Positions 19,413 through 31,040 are shown, numbered from the stretch's first letter. The stretch: 64,000 nt of DNA from Gonocerus acuteangulatus (GCA_946811695.1 OX328130.1:72449232-72513231), one strand, 5' to 3'. Notes: a model not told the origin generated them from the letters alone. Program-made: numbers and translations.

Positions 19413-19900
19413 TTTTAGTTATTTTAATCGCTTTTAAGAGTAAAATGAATGTGTTAGTAAAATTAGAAACAATTTTTTGTTGTTTGTAACAGAGTTTTCC
19501 GAGCTGAAGTCGAAGAAGCCGAGCGAGTAATTTCTGCTGCTCTTTTCTGTTTTCTGTGCATAATGGCGCCCAAATTCTCACTTTTCTTCAAGATTTCATT
19601 GGTGTAGGTGTTTAAGTTTCCCACAACATATTAACTTTAACTATTGCAAATGATACCAGTGATAAGAAAATTATGCAAAAAAGCTAATATGACGCAGTTT
19701 CTGGGAGGCGGAATTACTTCATTAATTAGAATTTTTTCTACAAAACGTTATGACGTGATTTCCGACTTCATATTGCCATTTGAACAAACGCGGACATATT
19801 TTCATACAATAGACCAGTACTGTTATCTAAGTGCGAATTCCCTTGTAACACACTTCCTTCATGACTCGGCAGAATCATCCATTATTGTCGAAATCTGATA
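19413..19900. other. Dispersed repeat R-D and unassigned DNA
   Basis: 19435-19600 is a diverged duplicate of 18880-19085, placed on the other side of the SINE. The rest is unassigned; the frame at 19644-19898 shows no known domain. Confidence 0.45.
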
Positions 19901-20120
19901 AAAGTCGCCTCCTTCCTCTCCTGTTATGGGAGTGAGGTCATGTATCGTCTGAGGCGTCGCCCTGGGGATAATTTTTCACGAGATAACTGATCGCCCGATG
20001 AAGCGATAACCGTCGTTCCGGCTCTCAGGACGTGTCGCCGATCCAGGAGGAGTCAGCGCTTTTTTCCTAGGTAGGCTTCCGAGCCTCACGCGCTCTATTC
20101 AGCCATGTCTTTTCATGTTT
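19901..20120. other. GC-rich block, unassigned
   Basis: Composition rises sharply compared with surroundings ('ctgaggcgtcgccctgggg', 'cgttccggctctcaggacg', 'ccgatccaggaggagtcag'). No frame or RNA fold is clear. It could be a fragment of an unrecognised element or an old exon. Confidence 0.4.
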
Positions 20121-20354
20121 TTTTTTTTTTTTTTTTGTTTTTTGTTTTTTGTATAGATGCAAATAATAATAGAAAATAATTGCTGAATATGAGCACGTAT
20201 GATCGCCTGTCGTCTTTGCAGCTCGTGTCGGCAGACAAAAAATTCTGGAACCCTTCCCGAACCTCCCTAGTTATGGACCTTGTATCTTTATGCTAATATT
20301 GTACCTCAAGGTTCATAGCGTAATAATAAAAAAAAATGATAGGTAACGTAATAA
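20121..20354. other. Nothing recognised
   Basis: A T run at 20118-20138 and AT-rich spacer. Confidence 0.5.
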
Positions 20355-20362
20355 CGCCTAAT

Positions 20363-21290
20363 CAGTGTTGGGCAAAAATCATTCAGAATAATAAATAATT
20401 AATAAATAAGTTATTTCATTCTGAATAATGAATATTTTTTTATTCATTATTCAGTCAATTTAATGAATAATGTAACTTTTTATTTTTATTCATTATTGAA
20501 TGACAAATATTTATTGAATGAAAATTTGTAGGTATTGAATAAAAACGAGTTGTTGATTGAACATTTTTATTGAACGAAAATTATTTATTCGAATGAAAGA
20601 ATTTTTTCAATGAAATTTTTCGTTAAATACAAGTGATTTATTTTAACAATCTTTGGTAATAAGAATGACTAAGTAAATTACAATTTTTCTTACTTTTTAA
20701 TGAAAACAATTTATTTAAGTGATATCGTTTACTGAACTTAAAGAATCTGAGTTTGTTGTTCCATGAACCTGATTATTTTAAATGTATAAAAATACTGAAT
20801 GAAGAATGAAAAATCATTAATCATTCATTAAAGGGGGAAAAAATCATTCCATGAATAACTGAATAAATGAGTAAATTCTTATTTAATAAAAATTTATTGA
20901 ATAATGAGCCTACTCTGTTATTCATTGATTAAAAAATAAATCATTGGATGAATAACTTATTCAATGAATAAATTCTTATTCAATAACAATTTATTTGAAT
21001 GATTAATGAATAAAATATTTATTGAATAATGAGCCAACTGTGTTATTCATTGAATAAAAAATAAATCATTGGATGAATAACTTGTTCAGTGAATAAATTC
21101 TTATTCAATAACAATTTATTTGAATGATTAATGAATAAAATATTTATTGAATAATGCCCAACTCTATTAGTCATTGAATAAAAAATAAATCATTGGATGA
21201 ATAACTTGTTCAGTGATTAAATTCTTATTCAATAACAATTTATTTGAAGGATTAATGAATAAAATATTTATTGAATAATGCCCAACTCTG
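20363..21290. mobile_element. hAT-like element B2 with tandem right ends
   Basis: Left end CAGTGTTGGGCAAAAATC, right end TTGAATAATGCCCAACTCTG. Flanks cgcctaat (20355-20362) and tgcctaat (21291-21298) match at 7 of 8 positions. The interior is made of attcattgaataa words on both strands. The right-terminal word (gagcctactctg, gagccaactgtg, gcccaactctat, gcccaactctg) appears at about 20906, 21031, 21156 and 21280, so the right end is repeated four times with a period near 124 bp. Non-coding. Confidence 0.82.
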
Positions 21291-21323
21291 TGCCTAATAT
21301 CGTTACGATCATTAGGTAATTTT

Positions 21324-22075
21324 GGTTTATGTCGGTGGACTGTAGAATGTGTCGAGTTTTTCTGCTAGCTCTTCAACTGTTACAACAGGATTTTCTTCTA
21401 CTGTAGCCTGCAGGAGTTGGTAGTCAAGCTCTGTTGCTAGACCTGTACGAGGCTAGTCTTCAAGCTTGCGGTTTATGTCGGTTGACTGTAGAATGTGTCG
21501 ATCCAAGTTTTTCTACTAGCTCTTCTACTGTTACAACTGGATTTTCTTCTACAGTAGTCTGCAGGAGTTGGTAGTCAAGCTCTGTTGCTAGACCTGTACG
21601 AGGCTCGTTTTCAAGATTGCGGTTTTTGTCGGTGGACTGTAGAATCTGTCGATCCAAGTTTTTCTGCTAGCTCTTCGACTGTTACAACAGGATTTTCTTC
21701 TACAGTAGCCTGCAGGAGTTGGTAGTCAAGCTCTGTTGCTAGACCTGTACGAGGCTCGTTTTCAAGCTTGCGGTTTTTGTCGGTGGACTGAAGAATATGT
21801 CGATCCAAGTTTTTCTCATAGCTCTTCAACTGTTACAACAGGATTTTCTTCTACAGTAGCCTGCAGGAGTTGGTAGTCAAGCTCTGTTGCTAGACCTGTA
21901 CGAGGCTCGTTTTCAAGCTTGCGGTTTTTGTCGGTGGACTGAAGAATATGTCGATCCAAGTTTTTCTCATAGCTCTTCAACTGTTACAACAGGATTTTCT
22001 TCTACAGTAGCCTGCAGTAGTTGGTAGTCAAGCTCTGTTGCTAGACCTGCTCGAGGCTCGTCTTCACGTTCGAAA
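21324..22075 (-). repeat. Satellite derived from mariner helix-turn-helix, five units of about 150 bp
   Basis: 'ggttt(a/t)tgtcggt' recurs near 21324, 21470, 21621, 21772 and 21922. On the minus strand each unit encodes ENEPRTGLATELDYQLLQ, then VEENPVVTVEELAEKLGS and TVHRQK, that is the second helix-turn-helix of a mariner transposase. Units carry different small changes and some stops, so the array is not translated as one protein. Confidence 0.85.
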
Positions 22076-22238
22076 TCGTTCAAACCACCGCTGTACTTGT
22101 TGCTCAATAATGATATTTTGGCCATATATTCGTTATGCTGCTTCAACTTACAAGTTTTCGATAAGTTGAAGCAGCATTTTCTCCTGTATCGAATTCCCTA
22201 AGCATAAAATGGCGTAAGTAGTGTCTTGGGACATCCAT
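22048..22238 (-). pseudogene. mariner transposase N-terminus, broken (mariner B)
   Basis: Starting at the ATG at 22238, the minus strand reads MDVPRHYLRHFMLREFDTG, then ENAASTYRKL and a break, followed in another frame by QQVQRWFERF-like residues and the DEPRAGLATELDYQLLQ segment that feeds into the satellite. This is the DNA-binding N-terminus of a mariner-family transposase. The DDD catalytic domain is absent. A 15-bp inverted duplication (tgctgcttcaactt and its complement, 22139-22186) interrupts the frame. Confidence 0.78.
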
Positions 22239-22511
22239 TTCGAATGAAGATTCAGCACAGAAAGAATACGCTTGACATACCAAAACATGATAAATCGTAG
22301 TGGATTTTGTGCTATAATAAACAACAAATGTAAATAGAAAAGGATTACAAGATTATTACAAAAAACGACATTACTTATGGGATGACCTCATACATGGACA
22401 TGCAGAGAGTCAGACATATTGTTATGTGTCACATTTGGGAAATATATGAAACGGGTTGATTGCATACAATGTACAGACAAACCTATATTTAACTTTATTG
22501 CATTTTGGGTT
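22239..22511. other. Nothing recognised
   Basis: Unassigned DNA between the mariner relic and a SINE. Confidence 0.5.
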
Positions 22512-22790
22512 TGGGGGCGAGGTTAGCTCAGTGTTTGAGCACTTGACTAATGAACTGGAGGACCTAGGTTCAAAACCCGTGAGCTCACTAAAGATTTTTT
22601 TTCTTCTATTATTGTCGTTCGAGGGTTGGATTTGGTGTCCCGGATCGTTCGTTAGGCTCACCCAGCCTTTAATTAATTAATGGGTAACCTGTAAAGGGAA
22701 AAATCTGGCGGTGGGAGAATAGTACTGACCACACTATCTCCTCAGTGTGCCTTGTGGCCTGTTAGGGGAGCTTCGAAAGCCATTAATACC
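22512..22790 (+). mobile_element. tRNA-derived SINE1
   Basis: Head gggggcgaggttagctcagt with box A-like TAGCTCAGTG and box B-like ggttcaaaacc, then the SINE1 body ('cactaaagatttttt', 'cacccagcctttaatt', 'gaccacactatctcc'). The 3' part diverges after about 22750. Confidence 0.8.
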
Positions 22791-23580
22791 GGTCCATAGG
22801 TAGAGCAGGGAGTTTAAATCTCCTACAACAAGTAGGATTCTGCTCCGCATCTCCTTAGTGCCATTCTACACACCAGCCACTCTTTTACGAGGAGATCCAA
22901 AGAAAATATTGTTTTTTTTTTCTTGGATTTTCTTTCTTTAAATAAAGCTAATTATTAAGCATTTCTATTTTAACCTTATCACAGTACACCGGAAATGAAG
23001 AGCGTACGGAAAAGTATTAACATGACGCAATTATTGCAAATTGGACATTTTTGTTTAGGAAAAATTTTCACAACTTTTGTGTTGTTTACAATAATACATC
23101 TGAAGTTTTTACCATTTATCGGGATAAAGGTTTCCTTGAATTTATAGCATTTCACAGTAAACAAATCTTAAAAAAAAAAATCTCAACAACACTTTTTATT
23201 TGTTTTCATTACTCATGTATTCCAAAAAAATAAAATTATGTCATACTCAAGTGGAAAATGAAGATTACACTAAAGAAAGTAAACTCTTAAAACATGTTAA
23301 AAAAAAAAGAAAACATAAAAACAGTGTTATCACTAGAAGATAAGGCTGACACATCTTCCCGCGTAAAGTATTGTCCCTTATCGGTGTGTATTTACATGGG
23401 CGGTTCATCGAACTCTCTTTGTGTTTTTGGATTGAGCTAGTACACGTGATAAACAGCCTACTTCGTTATGGCGAGAAATGGAAGATAGTCCGTGACCCAG
23501 CAAAATGTTTATGTTATTTTTGGACAATCAGCTGCAATTTTTATTTACTTTATTCTTATCATTTTGTTTATTCTTCTTGA
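22791..23580. other. Nothing recognised
   Basis: AT-rich unique-looking sequence upstream of the 63-bp satellite. Short frames show no domain. Confidence 0.5.
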
Positions 23581-26500
23581 GATTTTATGGTTATGTAGGG
23601 CTTGATAACCTACTTTATTATGGGAGGCAGAAATGTGTAAACAGATTTTATGGTTATGCAGGGCTTGATAACCTACTTTATTATGGGAGGCAGAAATGTG
23701 TAAACAGATTTTATTGTTATGCAGGGCTTGATAACCTACTTTATTATGGGAGGCAGAAGTGTGTAAACAGATTTTATGGTTATGCAGGGCTTGATAACCT
23801 ACTTTATAATGGGAGGCAGAAATGTGTAAACAGATTTTATGGTTATGCAGGGCTTGATAACCTACTTTATAATGGGAGGCAGAAGTGTGTAAACAGATTT
23901 TATTGTTATGCAGGGCTTGATAACCTACTTTAATATGGGAGGCAGAAATGTGTAAACAGATTTTATTGTTATGCAGGGCTTGATAACCTACTTTATTATG
24001 GGAGGCAGAAATGTGTAAACAGATTTTATGGTTATGCAGGGCTTGATAACCTACTTTATTATGGGAGGCAGAAATGTGTAAACATATTTTATGGTTATGC
24101 AGGGCTTGATAACCTACTTTATTATGGGAGGCAGAAATGTGTAAACAGATTTTATGGTTATGCAGGGCTTGATAACCTACTTTATTATGGGAGGCAGAAA
24201 TGTCTAAACAGATTTTATGGTTATGCAGGGCTTGATAACCTACTTTATTATGGGAGGCAGAAATGTGTAAACAGATTTTATGGTTATGCAGGGCTTGATA
24301 ACCTACTTTATTATGGGAGGCAGAAGTGTGTAAACAGATTTTATGGTTATGCAGGGCTTGATAACCTACTTTATAATGGGAGGCAGAAATGTGTAAACAG
24401 ATTTTATGGTTATGCAGGGCTTGATAACCTACTTTATAATGGGAGGCAGAAATGTGTAAACAGATTTTATTGTTATGCAGGGCTTGATAACCTACTTTAA
24501 TATGGGAGGCAGAAATGTGTAAACAGATTTTATTGTTATGCAGGGCTTGATAACCTACTTTATTATGGGAGGCAGAAATGTGTAAACAGATTTTATGGTT
24601 ATGCAGGGCTTGATAACCTACTTTATTATGGGAGGCAGAAATGTGTAAACATATTTTATGGTTATGCAGGGCTTGATAACCTACTTTATTATGGGAGGCA
24701 GAAATGTGTAAACAGATTTTATGGTTATGCAGGGCTTGATAACCTACTTTATTATGGGAGGCAGAAATGTCTAAACAGATTTTATGGTTATGCAGGGCTT
24801 GATAACCTACTTTATTATGGGAGGCAGAAATGTGTAAACAGATTTTATGGTTATGCAGGGCTTGATAACCTACTTTATTATGGGAGGCAGAAATGTCTAA
24901 ACAGATTTTATGGTTATGCAGGGCTTGATAACCTACTTTATTATGGGAGGCAGAAATGTGTAAACAGATTTTATGGTTATGCAGGGCTTGATAACCTACT
25001 TTATTATGGGAGGCAGAAATGTGTAAACAGATTTTATGGTTATGCAGGGCTTGATAACCTACTTTATTATGGGAGGCAGAAGTGTGTAAACAGATTTTAT
25101 GGTTATGCAGGGCTTGATAACCTACTTTATTATGGGAGGCAGAAATGTCTAAACAGATTTTATGGTTATGCAGGGCTTGATAACCTACTTTATTATGGGA
25201 GGCAGAAATGTGTAAACAGATTTTATGGTTATGCAGGGCTTGATAACCTACTTTATTATGGGAGGCAGAAGTGTGTAAACAGATTTTATGGTTATGCAGG
25301 GCTTGATAACCTACTTTATTATGGGAGGCAGAAATGTCTAAACAGATTTTATGGTTATGCAGGGCTTGATAACCTACTTTATTATGGGAGGCAGAAATGT
25401 GTAAACAGATTTTATGGTTATGCAGGGCTTGATAACCTACTTTATTATGGGAGGCAGAAATGTGTAAACAGATTTTATGGTTATGCAGGGCTTGATAACC
25501 TACTTTATTATGGGAGGCAGAAATGTGTAAACAGATTTTATGGTTATGCAGGGCTTGATAACCTACTTTATTATGGGAGGCAGAAATGTCTAAACAGATT
25601 TTATGGTTATGCAGGGCTTGATAACCTACTTTATTATGGGAGGCAGAAATGTCTAAACAGATTTTATGGTTATGCAGGGCTTGATAACCTACTTTATTAT
25701 GGGAGGCAGAAATGTGTAAACAGATTTTATGGTTATGCAGGGCTTGATAACCTACTTTATTATGGGAGGCAGAAGTGTGTAAACAGATTTTATGGTTATG
25801 CAGGGCTTGATAACCTACTTTATAATGGGAGGCAGAAATGTGTAAACAGATTTTATGGTTATGCAGGGCTTGATAACCTACTTTATAATGGGAGGCAGAA
25901 ATGTGTAAACAGATTTTATTGTTATGCAGGGCTTGATAACCTACTTTAATATGGGAGGCAGAAATGTGTAAACAGATTTTATTGTTATGCAGGGCTTGAT
26001 AACCTACTTTATTATGGGAGGCAGAAATGTGTAAACAGATTTTATGGTTATGCAGGGCTTGATAACCTACTTTATTATGGGAGGCAGAAATGTGTAAACA
26101 TATTTTATGGTTATGCAGGGCTTGATAACCTACTTTATTATGGGAGGCAGAAATGTGTAAACAGATTTTATGGTTATGCAGGGCTTGATAACCTACTTTA
26201 TTATGGGAGGCAGAAATGTCTAAACAGATTTTATGGTTATGCAGGGCTTGATAACCTACTTTATTATGGGAGGCAGAAATGTGTAAACAGATTTTATGGT
26301 TATGCAGGGCTTGATAACCTACTTTATTATGGGAGGCAGAAATGTCTAAACAGATTTTATGGTTATGCAGGGCTTGATAACCTACTTTATTATGGGAGGC
26401 AGAAATGTGTAAACAGATTTTATGGTTATGCAGGGCTTGATAACCTACTTTATTATGGGAGGCAGAAATGTGTAAACAGATTTTATGGTTATGCAGGGCT

Positions 26501-27050
26501 TGATAACCTACTTTATTATGGGAGGCAGAAGTGTGTAAACAGATTTTATGGTTATGCAGGGCTTGATAACCTACTTTATTATGGGAGGCAGAAATGTCTA
26601 AACAGATTTTATGGTTATGCAGGGCTTGATAACCTACTTTATTATGGGAGGCAGAAATGTGTAAACAGATTTTATGGTTATGCAGGGCTTGATAACCTAC
26701 TTTATTATGGGAGGCAGAAGTGTGTAAACAGATTTTATGGTTATGCAGGGCTTGATAACCTACTTTATTATGGGAGGCAGAAATGTCTAAACAGATTTTA
26801 TGGTTATGCAGGGCTTGATAACCTACTTTATTATGGGAGGCAGAAATGTGTAAACAGATTTTATGGTTATGCAGGGCTTGATAACCTACTTTATTATGGG
26901 AGGCAGAAATGTGTAAACAGATTTTATGGTTATGCAGGGCTTGATAACCTACTTTATTATGGGAGGCAGAAATGTGTAAACAGATTTTATGGTTATGCAG
27001 GGCTTGATAACCTACTTTATTATGGGAGGCAGAAATGTCTAAACAGATTT
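23581..27050. repeat. 63-bp satellite, about 55 units, with higher-order structure
   Basis: Unit starts gattttatggttatgcaggg and contains 'cttgataacctac' and 'gggaggcagaaatgtg'. The period is exactly 63 bp, 21 codons, which is why a frame repeating RFYGYAGLDNLLYYGRQKCVN's first parts stays open for 142 residues; a ttaata variant then gives a stop. Diagnostic variants (aagtgtg, ttataat, ttaatat, acatat, gtctaa) recur in the same order at offsets of about 567 bp (9 units) and 1449 bp (23 units), showing block duplication. It ends in a T run at 27050. Confidence 0.95.
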
Positions 27051-27494
27051 TTTTTTTTTTTTTTTTTTTAATATATAGAAATAATTGTTATTAGTGATTT
27101 GTCTTACTCTCCACTTATAGAGAAACCCCGCTTTAGGGTTCACCTACATTGGACCCTTATTTCTCCCGTGCCTACACTAGTCCCGACCCGATCTAGTCAC
27201 AGCTCGTCAGTAATGACCAATTTAGAGGCCTTATTAGTAACTCAGGACCGTTCGGAACATACGCTCTTGCTATCCTGAAGCACTTCTAGATCTTCGACGT
27301 CGATTTTCCAACATCCGGATTTCGGGATTCGCCCTTTCTCTTCCTAGATCCTGAACTGTTTTTGTGAAAGGTGCAAAAAAATAAATAAAATAATAATAAA
27401 ATAGACTTTTATAGACATTTCGCTGAAAACGTTTCATGTCGTTTCACATTAAGTAAGACTACTATTTAAAAATGTTAGTTACTTTTAGAGTAAC

Positions 27495-27989
27495 ATGGCT
27501 CGGTTTCAGTGGGTACCGAGCCATGTTAATGTACCTGGAAACGAAAAGGCAGATTGTTTGGCCAAAAAGGGCACTGAGTTACACCAACCAAGGCAGCCCT
27601 CCTCGCTTAGATCTGCAAAGCAGCAAATCAACTCTGTAGTGAACACCTGGATGACAGATCACTTGCGGAAAGAGTCATCTGGCAGGAAGTGGGAAAGCCT
27701 GGATAGCAATGGCCCAATCGATACACAACTCCCGCGAGCCGTCATCGTTGCCAATTTTCGCCTTATAACAGGTCACGACTACCTTCCATCGCACCTACAC
27801 AGAACAAATGTGCTTGCTTCACCGGAATGCACCCTTTGTGGACATGAGGAGATGAATGGTGACCATCTGGAGTTCTGTCCAGCTCTGGACCACTCCGTTC
27901 TGGATCACACTGAAGCACTAAGGAGGTCTCGTCTCTACTTGTCAGCGCGCCATCTCATGGCTGAAAAGCCAAGGGTGGGCGTTGGCTAG
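27495..27989 (+). pseudogene. RNase H end of a second non-LTR retrotransposon (I/R1-like)
   Basis: The 164-codon frame begins inside an RNase H domain (FQWVPSHVNVPGNEKADCLAKKG, here quoted only to its known motif core PGNEKAD). It continues through a linker to FRLITGHDYLPSHLHR and a CCHC-like finger, CTLCGHEEMNGDHLEFC, close to the typical end of these ORF2 proteins. It differs clearly from the LINE at 43270. The ATG at 27495 is internal to the ancestral protein, so this is a 5'-truncated copy. No stop interrupts the remaining part. Confidence 0.82.
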
Positions 27990-28626
27990 TAAGTAAGTAC
28001 TTTTAGAGTAAGGGGTTATTAGAACAAAAAAAAAAAAAAAAAAAAAAAAAAACTATTTTAATATCAGACATTGTAGTTCTGGGATTTCCGATAATTTTCC
28101 TAAATATCTACAAAACCATTGGGAAATCATGGTCAGTGAAAGGAAAAGGTTTATAAAATTACTAAATTTCCTAAAACACAAAACAAAAAAAATTATTTTT
28201 ATGCAGATTTCGATAGTCAAAGAAATGTATTCTTAAAATTCAGAAATGTTTGATTCTTCTTTTGAAAGATTTGTTGCTACTTTTATCCTCCATTTTCTTA
28301 CTTCACTAAAACAGGAAAAGCAAAGAAACGAGTTTATAATAGAGATTTTCTCAAATTCCTTCCAGATATGAGCGGATTAGAGGAGATAATTGTCAATAAC
28401 CTGTGAACTGTGGCGTCTAAAATCTCGCTCTTCTACGAAATTTCATTGGCTTAAGAGTTAAATGTTTTTACTATATATTGAAATATTAAACTGATTTTAT
28501 TCAAGGCTTTACAAATGGCACTAGGTGTTCGTTTAGAAACGCGATAGAATGATACAGGTTCTACGAGACGAATTTTTTTAAAATTATGTCAGCTGGTTGT
28601 ATAAAATTTAACAGAACAATATATTA
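27990..28626. other. Unassigned, with an A run and R-D-like sequence
   Basis: A run at 28027-28051. Sequence at 28320-28450 ('gaaacgagtttataatag', 'ggcgtctaaaatctcgctc', 'atttcattggcttaag') is related to R-D at 18880 and 19435. Confidence 0.45.
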
Positions 28627-29171
28627 TCAGGCTGTACCGTATGAAATGTCAGTTTTGTTTACTTTGCGATTTAATCCTTTCCCTTTTTTATTTCATTATT
28701 TACAAACATCATTGTTATTCATATAGAATTAAAGCTCTTTTATTCCTATTATTTAATCAGTAACTTGCGTACTGTGTTGTGAGAACGATCCTCTGAGAAA
28801 AAAATAAAACTTAAATTATGACTTCAACGGAAATCCGTATTATTTTTCGTTATGAATTTAAGCTCGGTCATAGCGCTGCTGAGACGTGTATGAACATTAA
28901 CACGGCGTTCGGGGAGGGAACGGTGAATGAACGACCTGTTTACCGGTGGTTTTCTAGGTTTCGAAGTGGAAATTTTGACCTTGACAACGAGGAGCGAGGA
29001 AGGCCAGAAACCAAGCTTCACAATGACCACCTGAAAGAAAGGGTTGAAGCTTGTCCCTCAAAAAGCACTAGGGAATATGCCAAAGAACTCGGAGTAGGAG
29101 CCACGACAGTTTCAAGACATTTGAAGGAAATCGGCAAGTACAAAACTGACATTTCATACGGTACAGCCTGA
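28627..29171 (+). mobile_element. Internally deleted mariner (mariner A)
   Basis: Left terminal inverted repeat TCAGGCTGTACCGTATGAAA at 28627, preceded by TA. The matching right repeat ends GGTACAGCCTGA at 29171, followed by TA. TA duplication is the mariner/Tc1 hallmark. Between them only the first part of the transposase remains, joined directly to the right repeat. The stop codon of the remaining frame is formed by the terminal TGA. Confidence 0.88.
28818..29171 (+). pseudogene. mariner transposase N-terminal domain, truncated
   Basis: 117 codons from the ATG at 28818: MTSTEIRIIFRYEFKLGHSA, then TCMNINTAFGEGTVNERPVY, RWFSRFRSGNFDL, and the second helix-turn-helix REYAKELGVGATTVSRHLKE, followed by IGKYKT and read-through into the terminal repeat. 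The paired-HTH DNA-binding region is intact, while the DD(D/E) catalytic part of a usual ~340-residue mariner protein is deleted. Such a product could bind mariner ends and act as a repressor, but expression is unproven. Confidence 0.85.
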
Positions 29172-29845
29172 TAATAGCACTAGGGAATATGCCAAAGAAC
29201 TCGGAGTAGGAGCCACGACAGTTTCAAGACATTTGAAGGAAATCGGCAAGTACAAAACTGACATTTCATACGGTACAGCCTGATAATAGCACTAGGGAAT
29301 ATGCCAAAGAACTCGGAGTAGGAGCCACGACAGTTTCAAGACATTTGAAGGAAATCGGCAAGTACAAAACTGACATTTCATACGGTACAGCCTGATAATA
29401 GCACTAGGGAATATGCCAAAGAACTCGGAGTAGGAGCCACGACAGTTTCAAGACATTTGAAGGAAATCGGCAAGTACAAAACTGACATTTCATACGGTAC
29501 AGCCTGATAATAGCACTAGGGAATATGCCAAAGAACTCGGAGTAGGAGCCACGACAGTTTCAAGACATTTGAAGGAAATCGGCAAGTACAAAACTGACAT
29601 TTCATACGGTACAGCCTGATAATAGCACTAGGGAATATGCCAAAGAACTCGGAGTAGGAGCCACGACAGTTTCAAGACATTTGAAGGAAATCGGCAAGTA
29701 CAAAACTGACATTTCATACGGTACAGCCTGATAATAGCACTAGGGAATATGCCAAAGAACTCGGAGTAGGAGCCACGACAGTTTCAAGACATTTGAAGGA
29801 AATCGGCAAGTACAAAACTGACATTTCATACGGTACAGCCCGATG
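29064..29845 (+). repeat. 112-bp satellite born from mariner A, seven units
   Basis: Unit agcactagggaatatgcc... through ggtacagcctgataat. Starts at 29064, 29176, 29288, 29400, 29512, 29624 and 29736. Each unit joins the HTH-coding end of the transposase to the right terminal repeat. By eye the units are identical except for the last (gcccgatg), so amplification is very recent or actively homogenised. 112 is not a multiple of 3. Confidence 0.93.
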
Positions 29846-30250
29846 TATTTATTATTTTAATGTATTTTTTGCGAGACGGTGAAGATATATAGGGAAGTTA
29901 TCTATCGTATATCGTATAACTACGTCAAGATATTGATTAGCTGCGTCGCTGATTTTCTTCAACCATCCGCGGAATACAGAATTCATCGTAGATTAGTCAT
30001 TGCATAGCGGATATGGGTAAATATCTAGAAATGGGCTAAAAAAGACCGTAACAAGAGAGGACTACAAAACTGTAACGTTTGCACGCTGGATCCTAACACT
30101 GGTGTGAGTTTTGAGTCCCACCAGTGTTAGGATAGACTTTTTCAGAATTAAGCTAGCTTGAGAAATTCCTTGATACATCGTGGGTGTTTTTAAGAGGGCG
30201 GCAACTTGTTGATCGCCCCGCGCTTATGGCCTGGAAGTAGATGCGCCATA
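29846..30250. other. Unassigned DNA with a hairpin at 30088-30133
   Basis: 'cctaacactggtg' and 'caccagtgttagg' are perfect 13-bp arms around a 15-base loop. The rest is unassigned. An A run is at 30249-30272. Confidence 0.6.
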
Positions 30251-30440
30251 AAAAAAAAAAAAAAAAAAAAAAATACGCGTTGGTCCGAAGTCGGTCGAGA
30301 AATAAACAAGTTTGAACGGCCGGGAATCGGTGGCCATCCGATCGGGTCGGGACTAATGCATTGACATGCATGTGTTAGTTTTTCTTCTGACAGTCGGTGG
30401 CTATCGGATCGGATCGGGTCCCATGTAGGTGCCCCTAAGG

Positions 30441-30762
30441 CCCTTTGCACCAACATGGTGGCTGCACATGATTACGGCCACCAGCTAGCAGATTGATTTG
30501 GGTTGGCATACATCTTTCTGCGTTACGGACACGCCGTAAAAATAGGCGTAGGTATTGGATACATCCTTTTTTGCGTGATAGAAGTGCAAAAAGAGCTATT
30601 AGGAATAATCCAGACAAGTTCTATTATGTTATTAATTCTCAATGTGAAATATTATTCTGTTTAATCTAAAAGTTGACTATTTGTTTATTTATTTATAACA
30701 TTGTATCAAAACAAATATTTTTTTTTTTAATTTATGGAATGTCCACTTAATTTTGTCCATGG

Positions 30763-30815
<53 letters not shown>

Positions 30816-31040
30816 GAAATATAATACAACCTGCAGTATGTTTGTTTGAATTAAGATTAAAAAGCTGTAATAATTTATTACCGATATTTAGTTAAAATAC
30901 AATTCACATTAAAATTACTAAGAATCTAAACAATGTGAATCTGACTTGTCAACTCAACAAATTATGTGATTCTTAACCGGATGTAACGTTTTACTAAAAA
31001 ATTTCATAATTATGGACCTTAATATGAAATTACCATTATC
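30441..31040. other. Nothing recognised, with (TA)n at 30766-30809
   Basis: AT-rich spacer. 'gtccacttaattttgtccatgg' at about 30740 recalls Tc1/mariner terminal repeats, but no partner is found. Confidence 0.45.

Larger units (their letters stand above)
27126..30440. mobile_element. TIR element H2, same ends as H1, filled with other elements
   Basis: Left end at about 27129 (tttagggttcacctacattgg) and right end at about 30438 (gggtcccatgtaggtgccc) match the ends of H1 at 13331-14133. Subterminal blocks also match: 'cgacccgatctagtcacagc' on the left, and 'aacaagtttgaacggccgggaatcgg' type sequence on the right. About 2.5 kb of extra DNA between them holds a LINE RNase H fragment, a mariner and its satellite. 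Two solo ends by chance are possible, but the matching subterminal order favours one split element. Confidence 0.6.

Noticed and set aside
23505..23933. 142-codon frame with a 21-residue repeat
   Set aside because: It is the 63-bp satellite read in frame. The unit length is a multiple of three, and the frame ends at a satellite variant, with no start or domain outside the array.
30735..30765. Tc1-like terminal repeat (gtccacttaattttgtcc)
   Set aside because: Resembles a Tc1/mariner end, but I found no partner end or TA-bounded element.
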